NCBI GenBank assembly: GCA_000328365.1
Contig: KB307875.1
Location: 69,664-133,663 of the forward strand
Source: Capitella teleta
Lineage: Eukaryota; Annelida; Polychaeta; Capitellidae
Direction: 5' to 3'
Length of the DNA stretch: 64,000 nt
Shown here one piece after another: positions 25,601 to 36,297 of this stretch. The position numbers were made by a program, and so were the translations under genes. Numbering within the stretch: the stretch's first letter is position 1; each line of letters opens with the position of its first letter. Below the pieces are notes generated by a model. It ran no database searches. It was not told the DNA's origin and was given only the letters and a program-made list of their open reading frames with translations.

Positions 25601-28035
25601 TGGGTGAGTACTTAAACTGGATGAATGAAATGGAGAAAAAAAAAAGATTTAACAGTTCTTTTGAATTATACTTCAGTGAATAGCACCAGGATTTAAAGAG
25701 AAGAAGAAAAAAACCTATTTTAATAATTCAGTGAAGCATGAATTTAATGTGTGTAACGTTATGATTCTCTATGAACGTTATGGTTTTATGAAATCATAAC
25801 GCACCTCATGGCTTCTCAGAGAGAGCATTCATTAAGACAATAAAGAAAGACAAATAAAAGAGAGTAACTGAAGAAAAACACAGGAATATTCCCACTGATT
25901 GCCTTAAAATTAAACCCCCCACAAAATATACATGCTACAAAAATTCTAGTAGGGAAAAAAAATAAATCATAAATGAACTAGATTTCTTTTGGTTTTGTTT
26001 GTTAATTGATATAAAAACTCACCGCTTTGGATCGTGGACTTCAATCGAGAATTTCTTGTCCCGGAAATAGAGATTCTCCAACTGCTTCCAAGCAAATACC
26101 TTCGAGGAATAATACCAACAATCATTGAATAAGTTCCCTTTTGAGGAGTAAAAAAGCAACCAAAATATAGTTCAAAATCTCTGCAAAATTGTAATTAGTA
26201 AAAAGATAAATGCAGTAATGTAAGTCAAAATATATTAGCATTATATCTGGCCCAGACACCCAGCTCTACAAAGAGCTACGAGCAACAATTTAAGCTAACA
26301 TCAATGCATACAGCAACGTACCCTGCGTGGAGTTCTCTTGTCATTATGATCATAAACGGAGATTCCTTTGTGACTCAGTCCCAACCACCAGGGAAGGCCA
26401 CTCTTGTCCTGAAAGAGTGCATCATGAATTTTCATGAAATAAAAATCAAATAAAAAAATAATAATTCAGGGAATCAATAAAAAAAAGGAGCCAAAACAAA
26501 AAGAAGAAAAAATCAAACAAAGATGATTACATAAGGACTGACCTTGACTTCATAGAAGTGGATTCCGTACGTGGGAACACTTTCAATGATCGTCATGTAA
26601 CTATGGAAAGGGGAATATGATAGTGACTTATGATTTTTTCATCATTTGGCTCACCTGACAATGGCCCCTCCTCTCGTCTGACCCTCCAATTTCTTATATT
26701 GCACGATAACCTCATCTTCACTGCAGTGAAATATTATTAGTGAAAAATTATAAATTCTCCATATTTTCCGTACCAGTATGTGATGGAAGGATGTTCTTGC
26801 AGCGTACTTGTTGGTAAAACAGGTAATTTCTTCAGCTGCCTTCGCGCAATATCCTCACTAATAATAAACAAAAACACAATCATCCAATCACCATCCTGGC
26901 ATCAAGTTAAATACGAACTCGTAGAAATCGCCGTGAGTTGCTTGCAGGCAATGAGCAGCTAATTCAAAGACAGTGACACTGTCACAATCAAGATGTCCCT
27001 GAATGAGTAAATGATTGAATGAGTGAATTAAAATGTAATGACTCACTTTATGTAAGGAGTGCTTGGCTTGTTCGTAAAATAATTCAACAGTGACCCTGTC
27101 CCGTAAGTAGGAGATGCTTTCAATGTAAAATCTGCCAAAAACATAAAACAGGTTATTTTAATGTGTAATTGAATAAAATCACTCACCGTATGGAAAAAAA
27201 TAGTTGTAAAGGTCTAGATTTCTTTGGCAGTTCGTGCTCTAAAACCCTACGGTCAAGTTGTAACCAGTGAAAGTGACCCCTAGTCAGAGAAATAGGAATT
27301 GGAAAAGGAGGGCGGGGGGTGAGAAGTGGAGACGTACGTTTCGTCCTTGTAAGCAAGTCCAAAGTATTCCTTTTCTTTCAAGTTGAAATGTGAAGAAACA
27401 AGATCCAATAATTCGTGTGCAAATAATTTTGGCTGAAAAATGAACACGAAATATAATAATTACATTCATCACATCCCTTAAAAGTTAAAACTATACAATG
27501 TATGAATGCTATGAAAGAAATTATTCCACAGCAACGTTTTGCCAGAGTTGCTGAGCGGAATTACTTATGACTCTATGACTCTTTTTCCATACAGTACATG
27601 TGTTTTTGATTTTGCGAAAATAATTATAGCATGCCTCAATTGAATTGAAACAAAGGAATGGTAGCACATTAACACTTTTTACATGGGATGGCCAAATATT
27701 CAATATTTCTAAATATACAAAGCCGAAGGTTCAAGCAGTTGATATTCGTCCAAGCCAAATATGCAGCCCGAATATAAACCCTCTGCATTTCTAAAAACTT
27801 TTGTAATACCACAGTGACCATCCAACGGAGGCTACGGACACCTGCCTGGTCCAACAGATCGTGCAGCATACGGTCAACAGAACAAAAGAGCCTACAATTT
27901 TTTACTTGCGTGGACATTTAACCAAATTAAAAAAGTTATGTTTAACTGAAATGAAAATGAAATGCTGACCTGAATGAGGATATCAAGATGACGATCGTCA
28001 AGAAGCACGACCTGTGACTTCCTGCCCTCGCTCAT
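11982..28035 (-). CDS. FRMD4: FRMD4-type FERM domain and CUPID scaffold protein
   Basis: FRMD4A/B proteins link cytohesin/Arf6 and PAR3 polarity signalling at epithelial junctions. Exons on the minus strand: 28035-27970, 27432-27338, 27279-27187, 27131-27047, 26998-26919, 26857-26774, 26720-26655, 26600-26543, 26408-26322, 26099-26023, 23339-23198, 16163-15867, 15811-15692, 15640-15497, 15429-15363, 13118-12964, 12911-11982. All phases match and they total 881 aa. The FERM domain starts MSEGRKSQVVLLDDRHLDIL and includes FYIESISYLRDRV, SGLPWWLGLSHKGI and SQHQFYLDRKQSK. The CUPID-like helical region carries LKALCLQEA, PQIRKRVGTSF and VRKQRRQSYHRA. The 310-codon last exon is proline/serine-rich and disordered, as in vertebrate FRMD4. 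The first ATG sits directly after a splice acceptor, so an upstream exon is expected, probably near 29.7 kb. The donor at 26919 (GTTCGT) is weak. FRMD4A and FRMD4B cannot be told apart. Confidence 0.92.
13119..15362. other. FRMD4 intron, 2.2 kb
   Basis: No exon or gene was recognised. It holds a three-copy 29-bp tandem repeat (14173-14259) and simple AT-rich sequence. The ORFs in it are short and not protein-like. The preceding exon also stays open in frame past its donor to a stop at 15211. Confidence 0.6.
14173..14259. repeat. 29-bp tandem repeat, three copies
   Basis: The unit begins TATCTAATGATTATATTTAT and repeats at 14173, 14202 and 14231. The third copy has two substitutions. Confidence 0.9.
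16330..16365 (-). CDS. FRMD4: Predicted alternative first coding exon of FRMD4 (FERM-less isoform)
   Basis: On the minus strand an ATG in good context (GCCATGC) opens MPPELLRSALQQ and ends at a donor CAG|GTAATA in phase 0. That is exactly the phase of the next exon (16163, SQLPQVRSLTEIAADL). A TATA box lies 130-140 bp upstream. The resulting protein would be about 582 aa, holding the CUPID region and tail but no FERM domain, an architecture like vertebrate INAVA. No transcript evidence is available here. Confidence 0.55.
16495..16504 (-). promoter_or_regulatory. TATA box of predicted internal FRMD4 promoter
   Basis: The minus strand reads CTATAAATAG, a perfect TATA consensus. Initiation about 30 bp downstream (near 16465) would leave a 5' UTR of about 100 nt before the ATG at 16365. 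The segment between is more GC-rich than the surrounding intron. Confidence 0.5.
19193..19315. repeat. 32-bp purine-rich minisatellite, about 3.9 copies
   Basis: The unit begins GATGAAATACGGAGAGGGAA and repeats at 19193, 19225, 19257 and 19289. The copies look identical apart from the truncated last one, so expansion is recent. The ORFs crossing it are artefacts. Confidence 0.92.
19766..19856 (-). mobile_element. End fragment of the 22.6-23.1 kb MITE family
   Basis: The sequence starting TTTAGATAATTCTTGCATCA and ending GGGGCCACATATA matches the right end of the MITE at 22639-23080, with one internal gap. The LINE at 19858 begins immediately after it, so the LINE appears to sit in or next to an older MITE copy. 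Confidence 0.65.
19858..21108 (+). mobile_element. 5'-truncated CR1/L2-like LINE with reverse transcriptase
   Basis: The frame from 19858 reads through the RT motifs LDLSAAFDTLDH, GVPQGSVLGPILF and HLYADDTQLY (catalytic YADD) to a stop at 20847. The expected C-terminal tail (HQAPILWNRLPSNLQ, FKAQLKTYYF) continues in another frame to 21004, so one frameshift separates them. The endonuclease and 5' end are missing. The 3' end is a (GAAAT)n tail at 21085-21108, typical of this LINE group. A second copy of the 3' end at 57298-57526 looks identical over about 230 bp, which indicates recent activity. Confidence 0.88.
21381..21419. repeat. 13-bp tandem repeat, three copies
   Basis: GTCATGATGTTAT is repeated three times without change. 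Confidence 0.9.
22639..23080. mobile_element. Long-TIR MITE, about 440 bp
   Basis: The left end (TATGTGATCCGTCGCCCC, then GCATTGTCACATTTTTAG at about 22676) and the right end (CTAAAAATGTGACAATGC, then CAAGGGGTCACATATA) are inverted over about 60 bp. The inner 18 bp are perfect. TA-rich flanks would suit a TA target. No coding capacity. A fragment of the same family is at 19766-19856. Confidence 0.75.
23340..26022. other. FRMD4 intron carrying the cassette exon
   Basis: Apart from the predicted cassette exon at 24547-24651 it is AT-rich, with a (TC)n run at 24752-24768, an A run at 25209-25229 and an inverted pair of the TCATAACG motif at 25758-25803. No other gene was seen. Confidence 0.6.
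24547..24651 (-). CDS. FRMD4: Predicted in-frame cassette exon of FRMD4 (35 codons)
   Basis: Between the exons ending VHDPK (26023) and starting VSVSRRTF (23339) lies an open block with a long pyrimidine tract, an acceptor TTTGTCAG and a strong donor GTAAGTAAG. It encodes about 35 residues including SSFNLYEDAIQEPLEDFDDL and DAISDPTTQ. It starts and ends in phase 2, the same phase as the flanking junction, so inclusion or skipping both keep frame. A nearer acceptor (GAGCAG, exon 24547-24630) also keeps frame. It would insert an acidic segment into the FERM F3 lobe. That it is expressed is inference. Confidence 0.6.
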
Positions 28036-28410
28036 CTGCAAGGCACAAAACGTGAGCGAATGAACGTCATGGATACCACATGTTCTCGCGTAAACTTTCT
28101 GTCTTTGGAACATTGGGAACTTGATTCAAAGACTCATTCATTTTATTATGCAGACTATCAATAACCTTTGAAATGCATCCCAATGAATAATCATGTATTT
28201 ATGAAGTATGGAGTATGGGTGTGATGAGGGCAAATTTAAAGCCCCATTATGTAAGGAGGGAAAGAGAAAGTGCAAAGTTTCAGGGTATTGCAAGGCAACA
28301 ATGCTACGCAGGCGCAGTGCTCTTGATTTATTATCGACGGCAGGTCATGTGACACAACAATCGGAAAGCGGGGAGAAACACTTTTTTTTTGGTGCGGATC
28401 TATTTTAAGA

Positions 28411-28493
28411 AGATTTATGGGATTGGTTTCGTAGGCATTTTGGTACCAGGCACTACATTACATGACTGCAGCGCCTGGTACCTTCATAAATCT
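28411..28493. repeat. 83-bp imperfect palindrome
   Basis: AGATTTATG at 28411 pairs with CATAAATCT at 28485-28493, and GGTACCAGGC at 28442 pairs with GCCTGGTACC at 28473. The whole can fold into a bulged hairpin and is probably a small foldback element. Confidence 0.7.
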
Positions 28494-28682
28494 CATTACA
28501 AGCCTAGAATTCTAGAAATAGTGATTCACAAACTGGGCTTGAATGCGTTTACAGCACAGCGAGACCCCTCTATCTAGCTGTAGTATGCCAGCTACTACAA
28601 GCCCAGCAATTAAAATATATATCTAGAAATAGAGCATACCAATGATAACCCACTGACTGACTGAGAATATGGAAGCAGTTCT

Positions 28683-29321
28683 GGGGCCGATTCCAGAAAG
28701 AAACTTAAGTGGTAAAACTAAGTTTGGGAGGAATTAAGTTGACTAAAACGATTCCAGAAACAAACTTAAGTCCTCTAGACCCTGCAAAACTTAAGTGACC
28801 TCTCCACCTGACTTAAATCAAACTTAGTGAATTCAAGATGGCGCCGATCAGAAGACGCCGGATTAATGCTATTGTGTCAACACCTAGAAGGAGCCTTCCA
28901 GACAGGAGCAATGCTCTGGAAGGCCTCCCAGAAGACACTCTCCCTAGTGCGTCGATAAAGATTTAACGCAGATGGAATTTTTTTTTTTATCAACACGAAA
29001 ACGTTATGACTGTAAAGCGGATTAAGCATCAACAATGGTATACACTCGCGCTTCGCGTTTGTGATGCTTTCGTTTTCGATAAAGTTTTGGAAAAATCATA
29101 AACAGTTCGTAAAAGTCATGTTGCATGGTACATTTACCACTGATGAAATTTCCCGCCATGTCTTACACGTTCCTTGGCAGATAGCCAAATCCGATTAACG
29201 CTACTTAAGTTAAGTTCAGCTAAAATGCGTTTGTGGAATCGACCTAACTTTAAAACTTAACTTAACGCTTGGAGAACTCAACTTAAGTCCCAAAGTTAAG
29301 TTTCTTTCTGGAATCGGCCCC
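28683..29321. mobile_element. TIR DNA element (Harbinger-like MITE), 639 bp
   Basis: The termini are a perfect inverted repeat of about 26 bp starting GGGGCCGATTCCAGAAAG and ending CTTTCTGGAATCGGCCCC. Imperfect repeats of CTTAAGT and its complement follow inward. No transposase ORF. Family assignment rests only on the GGGGCC start and is weak; no clear target duplication was found. It contains AAGATGGCGCC at about 28852, which resembles a YY1 site. Confidence 0.8.
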
Positions 29322-29710
29322 TGAACTCAGATAACAACATAGTCTTCCGACAAAAGGAATCTCGGCAGCAGAACACTAGCTAAGTAAAGAGACGAAGCTA
29401 GTAGTCGGGAGGGATTTAAGAAGCAGGAGACTACTCTCAGGAGAGTACTCAGTTAGTGAAGCCACAAGAGTGAGATTCTGAATGAATCATTGAATGACTG
29501 CAGTCTGCAGAAGTCAGAAGAGCAACTCAGCAAGAAATTTGAAAATTTAGAATCCGATCAGGGCAATTTAGAAGAATGAGAGAGAAATGTGTCAGTTCAA
29601 CCGATGAGATGTGATAGGGGAGCTAATTTATGACGCATTTCACCTCAGGATATTAACGTGCAAGTGACATAGCGGTAATTAAAGGAATTAGCATCGATTG
29701 TTTTCTTCAT

Positions 29711-29975
29711 TTTGCGGCCATGTTGGATTATAATTTAGGTCACGACTTCCGCCTCAAATGCGCAAACTCAAAAAGGGGAGCATGCATTTTTTTTTTTTCA
29801 ATCATAACGCATTTTCCTAGAAATCTGACAAATTAATAATATTATTCAGGCGAGATTTCTTCCCCTCATAAATACTTGGAATTATGTGAAATCATCATTT
29901 CGCGAACACGAAAATGCCTGTAGGCGACAAGAAGAGAGTGTTGTAGAATATAAATACACCCAGTCATAACGCACT
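29711..29975 (-). promoter_or_regulatory. Predicted upstream promoter segment of FRMD4
   Basis: On the minus strand CCAACATGGCCGC (29713-29725) matches a YY1-type initiator-proximal element. Upstream of it on that strand, ATCATAACGC is found at 29801-29810 and TCATAACGCA at 29964-29973. The first seen FRMD4 coding exon (28035) begins at an acceptor, so a leader exon in this segment would fit. This is inference. Confidence 0.4.
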
Positions 29976-30930
29976 ATCCGCTGCCGCCTAATCCACGAGG
30001 CAAGTGTTTGATTAGCGCATTGCACCAACTTAGTCTAACAAACATTTAGTAAGAACATGCACATGTACATCAGTAAAATAAAATGGCGTGGCGCAATAGT
30101 TGACGTTATAATTCACACGAAAACTTACTAGTTGTACACGGGTTTTGAGGAATGACATATGTGGCCATGCTATTATTGTATAATGAGTGCAAATATTATT
30201 TCATACAAATGAGGCAAGGACGATATTTATTTCTCATCACGCATGCGTGAAGTGATAAGGTCTGAGGCTTAAGCCTCTTCTATAGCACCATGCTGAAGCC
30301 ACCCCATCAAGTGCATGGCGTAAAGCACTCTTATGACCGGCTTAGCTGGTTGTGAAACCGCGCAGGTCGACGCCATGTTGTCGCGATGATTGACTGCCAC
30401 GACTGAATGCATTGTGCAATGGGAAAATCATAACTACAATTTATATGCATGTATAAGGACGTAGGCGTACGTTTGTGGTATATACTAGTATATAACCCAT
30501 AATAATTGGTATAACTAATAATTGCTTTATTATATTATGCATGCATAATATTATACAATGTAGAAGTGTATATCATTCTACGTTTCACAATAATCTGACG
30601 AATGATTTGATGATTTCAATTTCGTTTCACGTGGCACCTTAAATTCGCATCCACTGTACAAGGAAGCCGCATTTCGTCTGTCAAGGATCATTGCGGGATT
30701 CTCTTTAGCCAGCTTAGATTGATAATAAAATTTAGCATGGATCAAATTGAATTGAGTAATAATGTTATAACGTTAACATAATGTTAGTCAAAGGTTCAAA
30801 GCTAACTAACATGCACTTGTAATGTATGCACTTTTGTGGCGACACCAAACAATTCGTGTAAAATAATATTCTGTTCTTCCTGCATATCATCTGTGACGAA
30901 ATGTCGTTTGTCTATTTTGAACAGGACAGT

Positions 30931-30962
<32 letters not shown>

Positions 30963-31950
30963 TTGTTTGCAAGTAATAAAAGCGTCATAAATTCCTAATT
31001 GCAGCATATAAAAGATGGTCGCTAGATAATACCTGCATACTTATGATGTTTTATGCCGACCGATATATCCCGATTATATCCCATGCGTTTCCTTCCTGGA
31101 ATATGTATGCGACGGAAGAGCAGTGAAATGCAAGTTGAGATAAGATAAGATGAGATAAGATAACGAACTCGCTTTCAACATGGATTGTAATTGCGTATCT
31201 TTAACTCAATTCTATGCTCCTACTTTAATGAAAGACTTTCTCAAATTACAACAACGCTTGGCTGAATTTCGCAATTCATAATTGTTGTAATTATTTTCTT
31301 TTCTTAAATTTCAGCCAGAAAAATAATTTCTACTTATTTGAGAGAAAAACTGATGAAAATTGTCTGCTTCGACTATGATCATACGAGCTTTTGAAGTTTT
31401 AATATGCAGTAATTAATGTTCCGAATGTGAAAGGTTTAAGTTCGCGTGTTTATAGTGAGAATCTGATCTCTCTTTGCTATAAAACTTAACCTATTTTATA
31501 ATATTCGTTTAATAACGTTCAAACTCGTTAGTGTTTGTTTAGCTGACCAACTGAGTAGATATTTTGAATGCAAGAACATTACTTACTACTTTCTTCGACC
31601 TTTTCAGGCTTCTGTATGCCGTATACATGATGGGTGAAGGCCTGTTGCGATGTGCTATGATTACGAATTTTTGATCATGCCGGAAGAAAGTATCAACTTG
31701 TAAATTAGTATGCTCAACGCGTAAAACAACCGATATACTAGAAATTAGTAGGAAGACCTCTACTTGAACCAATATTTTGTACTTGCATTCAGAGCGAAAA
31801 GCTAGTCATAATGTTCATAGTCGCGTCAGTCGAGGACTTCTTTGTCGAAAGGCGCGCAGGATCCCCATTATGACCGCAAAACGCGCCTCCAGAAAGGCGT
31901 CCTAGTGATCCCTACTACGGTTATTGATTGCGGAATTCCCTTCGTGCTGT

Positions 31951-32010
31951 GATTGGCTGTGGCTTGTCACGTGGGCTGTGACGTCGTGTGGTCCTGACGT
32001 CATCTCCAAT
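31951..32010 (+). promoter_or_regulatory. DYRK2 core promoter cluster: CCAAT, E-box, two CREs
   Basis: Within 60 bp are an inverted CCAAT box (GATTGGCTG, 31951), an E-box CACGTG (31968-31973), a CRE-like TGACGTCG (31979-31986), a full palindromic CRE TGACGTCA (31995-32002) and CCAAT (32006-32010). The DYRK2 ATG follows 200 bp downstream. No TATA box was seen. The spacing is that of a TATA-less, CREB/NF-Y/USF-type promoter. Confidence 0.65.
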
Positions 32011-32210
32011 GGCAACCACTTCCATAATAATGGGTTCCGCTTGGAAATTTTAACAAAAAGGAATTCGGTTATTTATCTCGCCATTGTGCTTCGGCCGGTG
32101 TGATTGTCTGGTAATTGGATTAACGAATTCTCACTGCTTTTAGCAAAGGATGATCCTGTGGAACTGCGTTGAGGCTTCGTGGATTTTATGTTGTGAGCAT
32201 TGTTAAGACG

Positions 32211-33899
32211 ATGAGTACTGGAGTGCACCAGAGCGGAGCCCAACAGAAAGCCTTCGCGCTGCACAACGCTATGCCATCGCACCACCTCCCTCCGCTGGCT
32301 AGCCACACCGTCGGAGGCGGGGGTGGCCCCCACCACCACAACGCCAACCCCGCCGGAGTGAAAGTGCAACAATTGTTTGAGGACAATAAGCATCACCACA
32401 ATGACCAGAAGTCAGGCCAAACGACATCACAATCCGGGCAGAACGGAGTGCTAGTGGAGAACAGCTCCTCTGCGCACCTACCTGCAGTCCGCCCCACGTC
32501 CTCGGTGGGAAGTGCGGGGAGCAAAGCCAGCTCGGCTAAGCGCACTGTGGTCATGAATCCGGAGACGGCTATGAAGCAATACATGCATAAACTCTCGTCT
32601 TTTGAACATCATGAGATCTTCAATTACCCCCAGATTTATTTCGTTGGGCCGCATTCTAAGAAGCGACCGGGTGTCGTTGGGGGTCCTGCCAACAGTGGAT
32701 ATGATGACGACCAGGGCTCGTATACACACGTGCCTCATGATCACGTCTCGTACCGCTACGAAGTGCTCAAAGTCATCGGCAAGGGAAGCTTTGGTCAAGT
32801 GGTCAAAGCGTATGACCATAAGAACCATGCGCATGTGGCGCTGAAGATGGTGCGCAACGAGAAGAGGTTCCACCGCCAGGCGCAAGAGGAGATCCGAATC
32901 CTTGAACACCTGAAAAAGCAGGACAAGGAAAACTCCATGAACATTGTGCACATGCTGGAACACTTCAACTTCCGAAACCATATATGCATCACCTTTGAGT
33001 TACTCAGCATGAACCTCTACGAACTAATTAAGAAGAACAAATTTCAGGGCTTCAGCTTACAGCTGGTTAGAAAGTTTGCTCATTCCATCCTTCAATGCCT
33101 GGATGCTTTGTACAAGAACCGAATAATTCATTGTGATTTGAAACCCGAGAACATATTACTCAAGCAGCAGGGACGGAGTGGCATCAAGGTCATTGACTTT
33201 GGTTCCAGCTGCTATGAGCACCAGAGGATATACACCTACATCCAATCTCGCTTCTACCGCGCCCCTGAGGTCATCCTGGGGGCCAAGTATGGAATGCCCA
33301 TTGATATGTGGAGCTTGGGATGCATTCTTGCTGAGCTGCTCACCGGATATCCTCTCTTCCCCGGGGAAGACGAAGGGGACCAACTTGCCTGCATCATCGA
33401 ACTCTCGGGGATGCCTCCCCAGAAGCTGATGGAGAACTCAAAGCGTTCGCGCGGCTTCATCAGTTCCAAAGGATACCCCCGCTACTGCACTGTGACCACC
33501 GGCCCCGATGGTCAGGTGCAGCTGGCGGGCTCTCGGTCGAGGAGAGGCAAGTACCGGGGCCCACCCGCGACCAAAGAGCTGTCGGCCGGTCTAAAGGGTT
33601 GTGATGACCCTCTCTTCTTGGACTTCATGAAGAAGTGCTTGGAGTGGGACCCCGCCGCTCGTATGACCCCACCTCAGGCACTGCGGCATCCGTGGCTCCG
33701 CAGGCGATTACCAAAAGCTCCGTCCAACGAGAACGACGCCAAGAACGCTCGACGACCCTCCGCCACGCGCAGTGGGGTCGCCCCCAAGTACAATGCCGCT
33801 GCCAGCGGCAAGACGCGACTCATTGCGACGTCAGATGAGGTGTCGCAGGCAGGCATTAATATGCGATCAAAATTGCCTCAGATCGGTTCAACCATCTGA
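32211..33899 (+). CDS. DYRK2: DYRK2 dual-specificity tyrosine-regulated kinase
   Basis: DYRK2 is a class II DYRK that autophosphorylates its activation-loop tyrosine during translation and then phosphorylates Ser/Thr substrates. The 562-aa ORF is uninterrupted. A low-complexity His/Gly-rich N-terminus includes [10 protein letters not shown] (aa 51-60) shared with human DYRK2. The DH/NAPA region follows ([34 protein letters not shown]-like). The kinase has G-loop GKGSFGQV (aa 190-197), K212, HCDLKPEN (307-314), DFG (329-331) and YTY (341-343), and ends at [13 protein letters not shown] 32211 is chosen because it has A at -3; an open frame extends a little upstream without an ATG. No intron interrupts the coding region, compatible with the large coding exon of vertebrate DYRK2. 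A candidate ATTAAA poly(A) signal is at 35280. Confidence 0.96.
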   Translation: MSTGVHQSGAQQKAFALHNAMPSHHLPPLASHTVGGGGGPHHHNANPAGVKVQQLFEDNKHHHNDQKSGQTTSQSGQNGVLVENSSSAHLPAVRPTSSVGSAGSKASSAKRTVVMNPETAMKQYMHKLSSFEHHEIFNYPQIYFVGPHSKKRPGVVGGPANSGYDDDQGSYTHVPHDHVSYRYEVLKVIGKGSFGQVVKAYDHKNHAHVALKMVRNEKRFHRQAQEEIRILEHLKKQDKENSMNIVHMLEHFNFRNHICITFELLSMNLYELIKKNKFQGFSLQLVRKFAHSILQCLDALYKNRIIHCDLKPENILLKQQGRSGIKVIDFGSSCYEHQRIYTYIQSRFYRAPEVILGAKYGMPIDMWSLGCILAELLTGYPLFPGEDEGDQLACIIELSGMPPQKLMENSKRSRGFISSKGYPRYCTVTTGPDGQVQLAGSRSRRGKYRGPPATKELSAGLKGCDDPLFLDFMKKCLEWDPAARMTPPQALRHPWLRRRLPKAPSNENDAKNARRPSATRSGVAPKYNAAASGKTRLIATSDEVSQAGINMRSKLPQIGSTI

Positions 33900-36254
33900 T
33901 TGAACTGTAAATACGACAACGCACCCCTCCTCTTCTCCTTCAGTCAGCACTGTCTTTTTATCCAATATTCAACTTTTTACCTTTTCTGTTTTGTTTTTTT
34001 TCAAAGCAATTGCACTGAGACAGGGAATCCTTCCTTTTTGAACGGAACCTATGAAAACAGGTTTTTTTTTTTATATAGGTCAGTTGTTTTTAAATATTAT
34101 TTTTGAAAGCAAACTGCCCTCTTATTTCTGTTTTTAGTTTTCCATTTTCTCTTCTCATTTTAATACACCACATCCTCCGATCTCAAGTCGTCTCTTCTCA
34201 GCTTACAGCGTGTGTGTGTATTGTGTGTCTGTCCTGTGTGTGTGACTGGTGCTTATCTGTTTCTTCAATTGTGGTCTTAATTTTTTTTTTTAACTCATAA
34301 AATGCTCAACACCCCCCTCCTCCCAAAAATGATCCTGCTTGCTGGCGGATAAAAACCCTGATGAAATATTACTTGGTTATATCTCTTTCGGTCCAAGTTT
34401 TCGGAAGTTTCGTTCAATTTGAATTAATAATTCTCCAAATGGCATTTACCTCATGGGCAACCTGAGTGATGTATTAGGGCGTGGAGGGCCCACTGAGGTC
34501 CGCTGAGGTCCTGCAATCAAATATGAGGTGTTGAAGAAGCACCAAAATTTCTCCTTGGCTAATAACTGTGATTATAGCTGACGGCATTTCTTCAACAAAA
34601 GAAAAAGTCAAAGTGCTCGGGCTTTTTGTATGTAGCACAATTGAGTGAAATCTTCCCGTTTCGAGTATTCAATGTATATTATGTTGTATGGAATTCATGT
34701 CCCATTTTAGCCTTTGAACGGGTTTGGAAGGGAATTCTCTCCTCTTCTGTTTTAGGTTTTAATCTATGAACGAATGATTTTATACAGTATTTTTTCTTTA
34801 CTTTTTGTTTTTTCCTTCAATTCATTGATTTTAGGTCAATATTATCAATTGATTCTCATGTTTTTTTTTTGTTTTTTTTTTCTTTCTTCTCTCTCAGGAT
34901 TGTGTGGCCTTTAAAAACAATTTATTATTATTATTTGTAGTTCTTTTTTTTTTCTTTCTGTTTTTTTTGCATAGCTCTTTTTGTACCATGGTAACCATGA
35001 AACAAAATGGCTGAATATCGAAAAAAAAAGAAGGAAAAAAAACGAAAAAAAAATTCTGAGTTGAAAATTCTATCCTTTTCATAGAAAAAAAATCTCATTG
35101 TTAAATATTTTTTTCCTCATCTCATTTTCCAATATTTTTTAATTTTTTTTTTTTACGAAAAAGAGAGAAAGAAAAGTGTTTGAGGGTATGCAGAAGAACA
35201 TTGTTGTACATTGAACATTGGCACACTCTCTGTCCGAATAGCATTTGTGCGGCGTGGCCAAAAAATACATGAGTTTGCAATTAAAACAAAATGTTTATAA
35301 CTGAAAACTGTTCGCGTCTTCATGAATATTCAAATAACTGATGATAATGGCCAAGATGATGGCCTCGGTAATTATGTAGTATTTACCCGCGACGCCACAG
35401 AAGACGGCAATGGATGAATGGCGTGTCATTCAATCAATACTGACATCTTCAGGTGTGACAAATGCCCGTAGCAAAGGAAATCCCTCTTCGTGACCGAGAT
35501 CTTCCAAGCACAATAGAGACGCCAAACAATGATTTCACTTACTCATTTGAAGGCGTGGTTTCTATTTTCCGTTGAGTCAATAGTAATTACGACGTTGTTA
35601 TCGGCCGCTCTGTCGGATATCTTCTTATTCACGAGAACTTCGTCGATTTCTTTTTTTCTCGAAAAAGTATGAATCAGGAATTGAATACAGTGGGTGCTGT
35701 GTGTGTCATAATTATGCTCATTTTATGTGGTTATTTACACATATTTATATCCTGGTTTGCATTATGTGTGGATGTTTTTATTATGACTAGATACGCGACA
35801 CTATTTCGATATTGACTTCTTTTTTTTTTTTCCTTTCTTAAAAATCGAAACTTTCAACACGCGACTCGTGTCAACTTTCTTCGGCCAAACATTCATCTAT
35901 TCAATCTATTGTCTATGCACTCAAACGGAGGAAAAAAAGGCAGCCACCCGGCGTTTTAAGTTCACGAAAATGATGGAGAGAAGGAAGAAAAAACTAAATG
36001 GTATTTCACCCTTGGCAGTACCACAATAGAGAGATGAAAGTGAGAATTTTAACAAAAATGAAAGCATTCAAAAGCCTCAAGGCCATTTTCGCCGACACAG
36101 TCCCTGGAATGGGACCCAAACAATGCGTTTTTAATGTCCTTAATTTCAGGTGAACTAAAACAAAAATTATGGAAATTCCTCTGATAGAATTTTCCACGAA
36201 GCTGCGTTAATTAACAGGACTTACGGTGATTACAAAGGGAATTCGTCCAGTCAG

Positions 36255-36297
36255 ATTGGGTGGAGCCGTAAAACCCCATCACTCACTCACTCCAGTC
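36255..36297 (+). mobile_element. Short retroposon 3' tail copy
   Basis: GGGTGGAGCCGTAAAACCCC followed by ATCACTCACTCACTC matches the reverse complement of the 65-bp insertion at 58678-58742, which has a target-site duplication. The (CACT)n tail suggests the 3' end of a SINE or LINE family. Confidence 0.6.

Larger units (their letters stand above)
28036..32210. other. Upstream region of FRMD4 and DYRK2
   Basis: This 4.2-kb gap holds no protein-like ORF. It contains a palindrome (28411-28493), a TIR element (28683-29321), a predicted FRMD4 promoter segment (about 29711-29975), an A run (30930-30956) and the DYRK2 promoter (31950-32010). FRMD4 and DYRK2 are divergently oriented across it. Confidence 0.6.

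Noticed and set aside
32169-32210. Longer DYRK2 N-terminus of 14 residues
   Set aside because: The apparent start is TTG. The first ATG in frame is 32211 with A at -3.
32478-32981. 167-aa minus-strand ORF inside DYRK2
   Set aside because: It is antisense to a strongly conserved kinase and has no recognisable motif, so it is a shadow frame.
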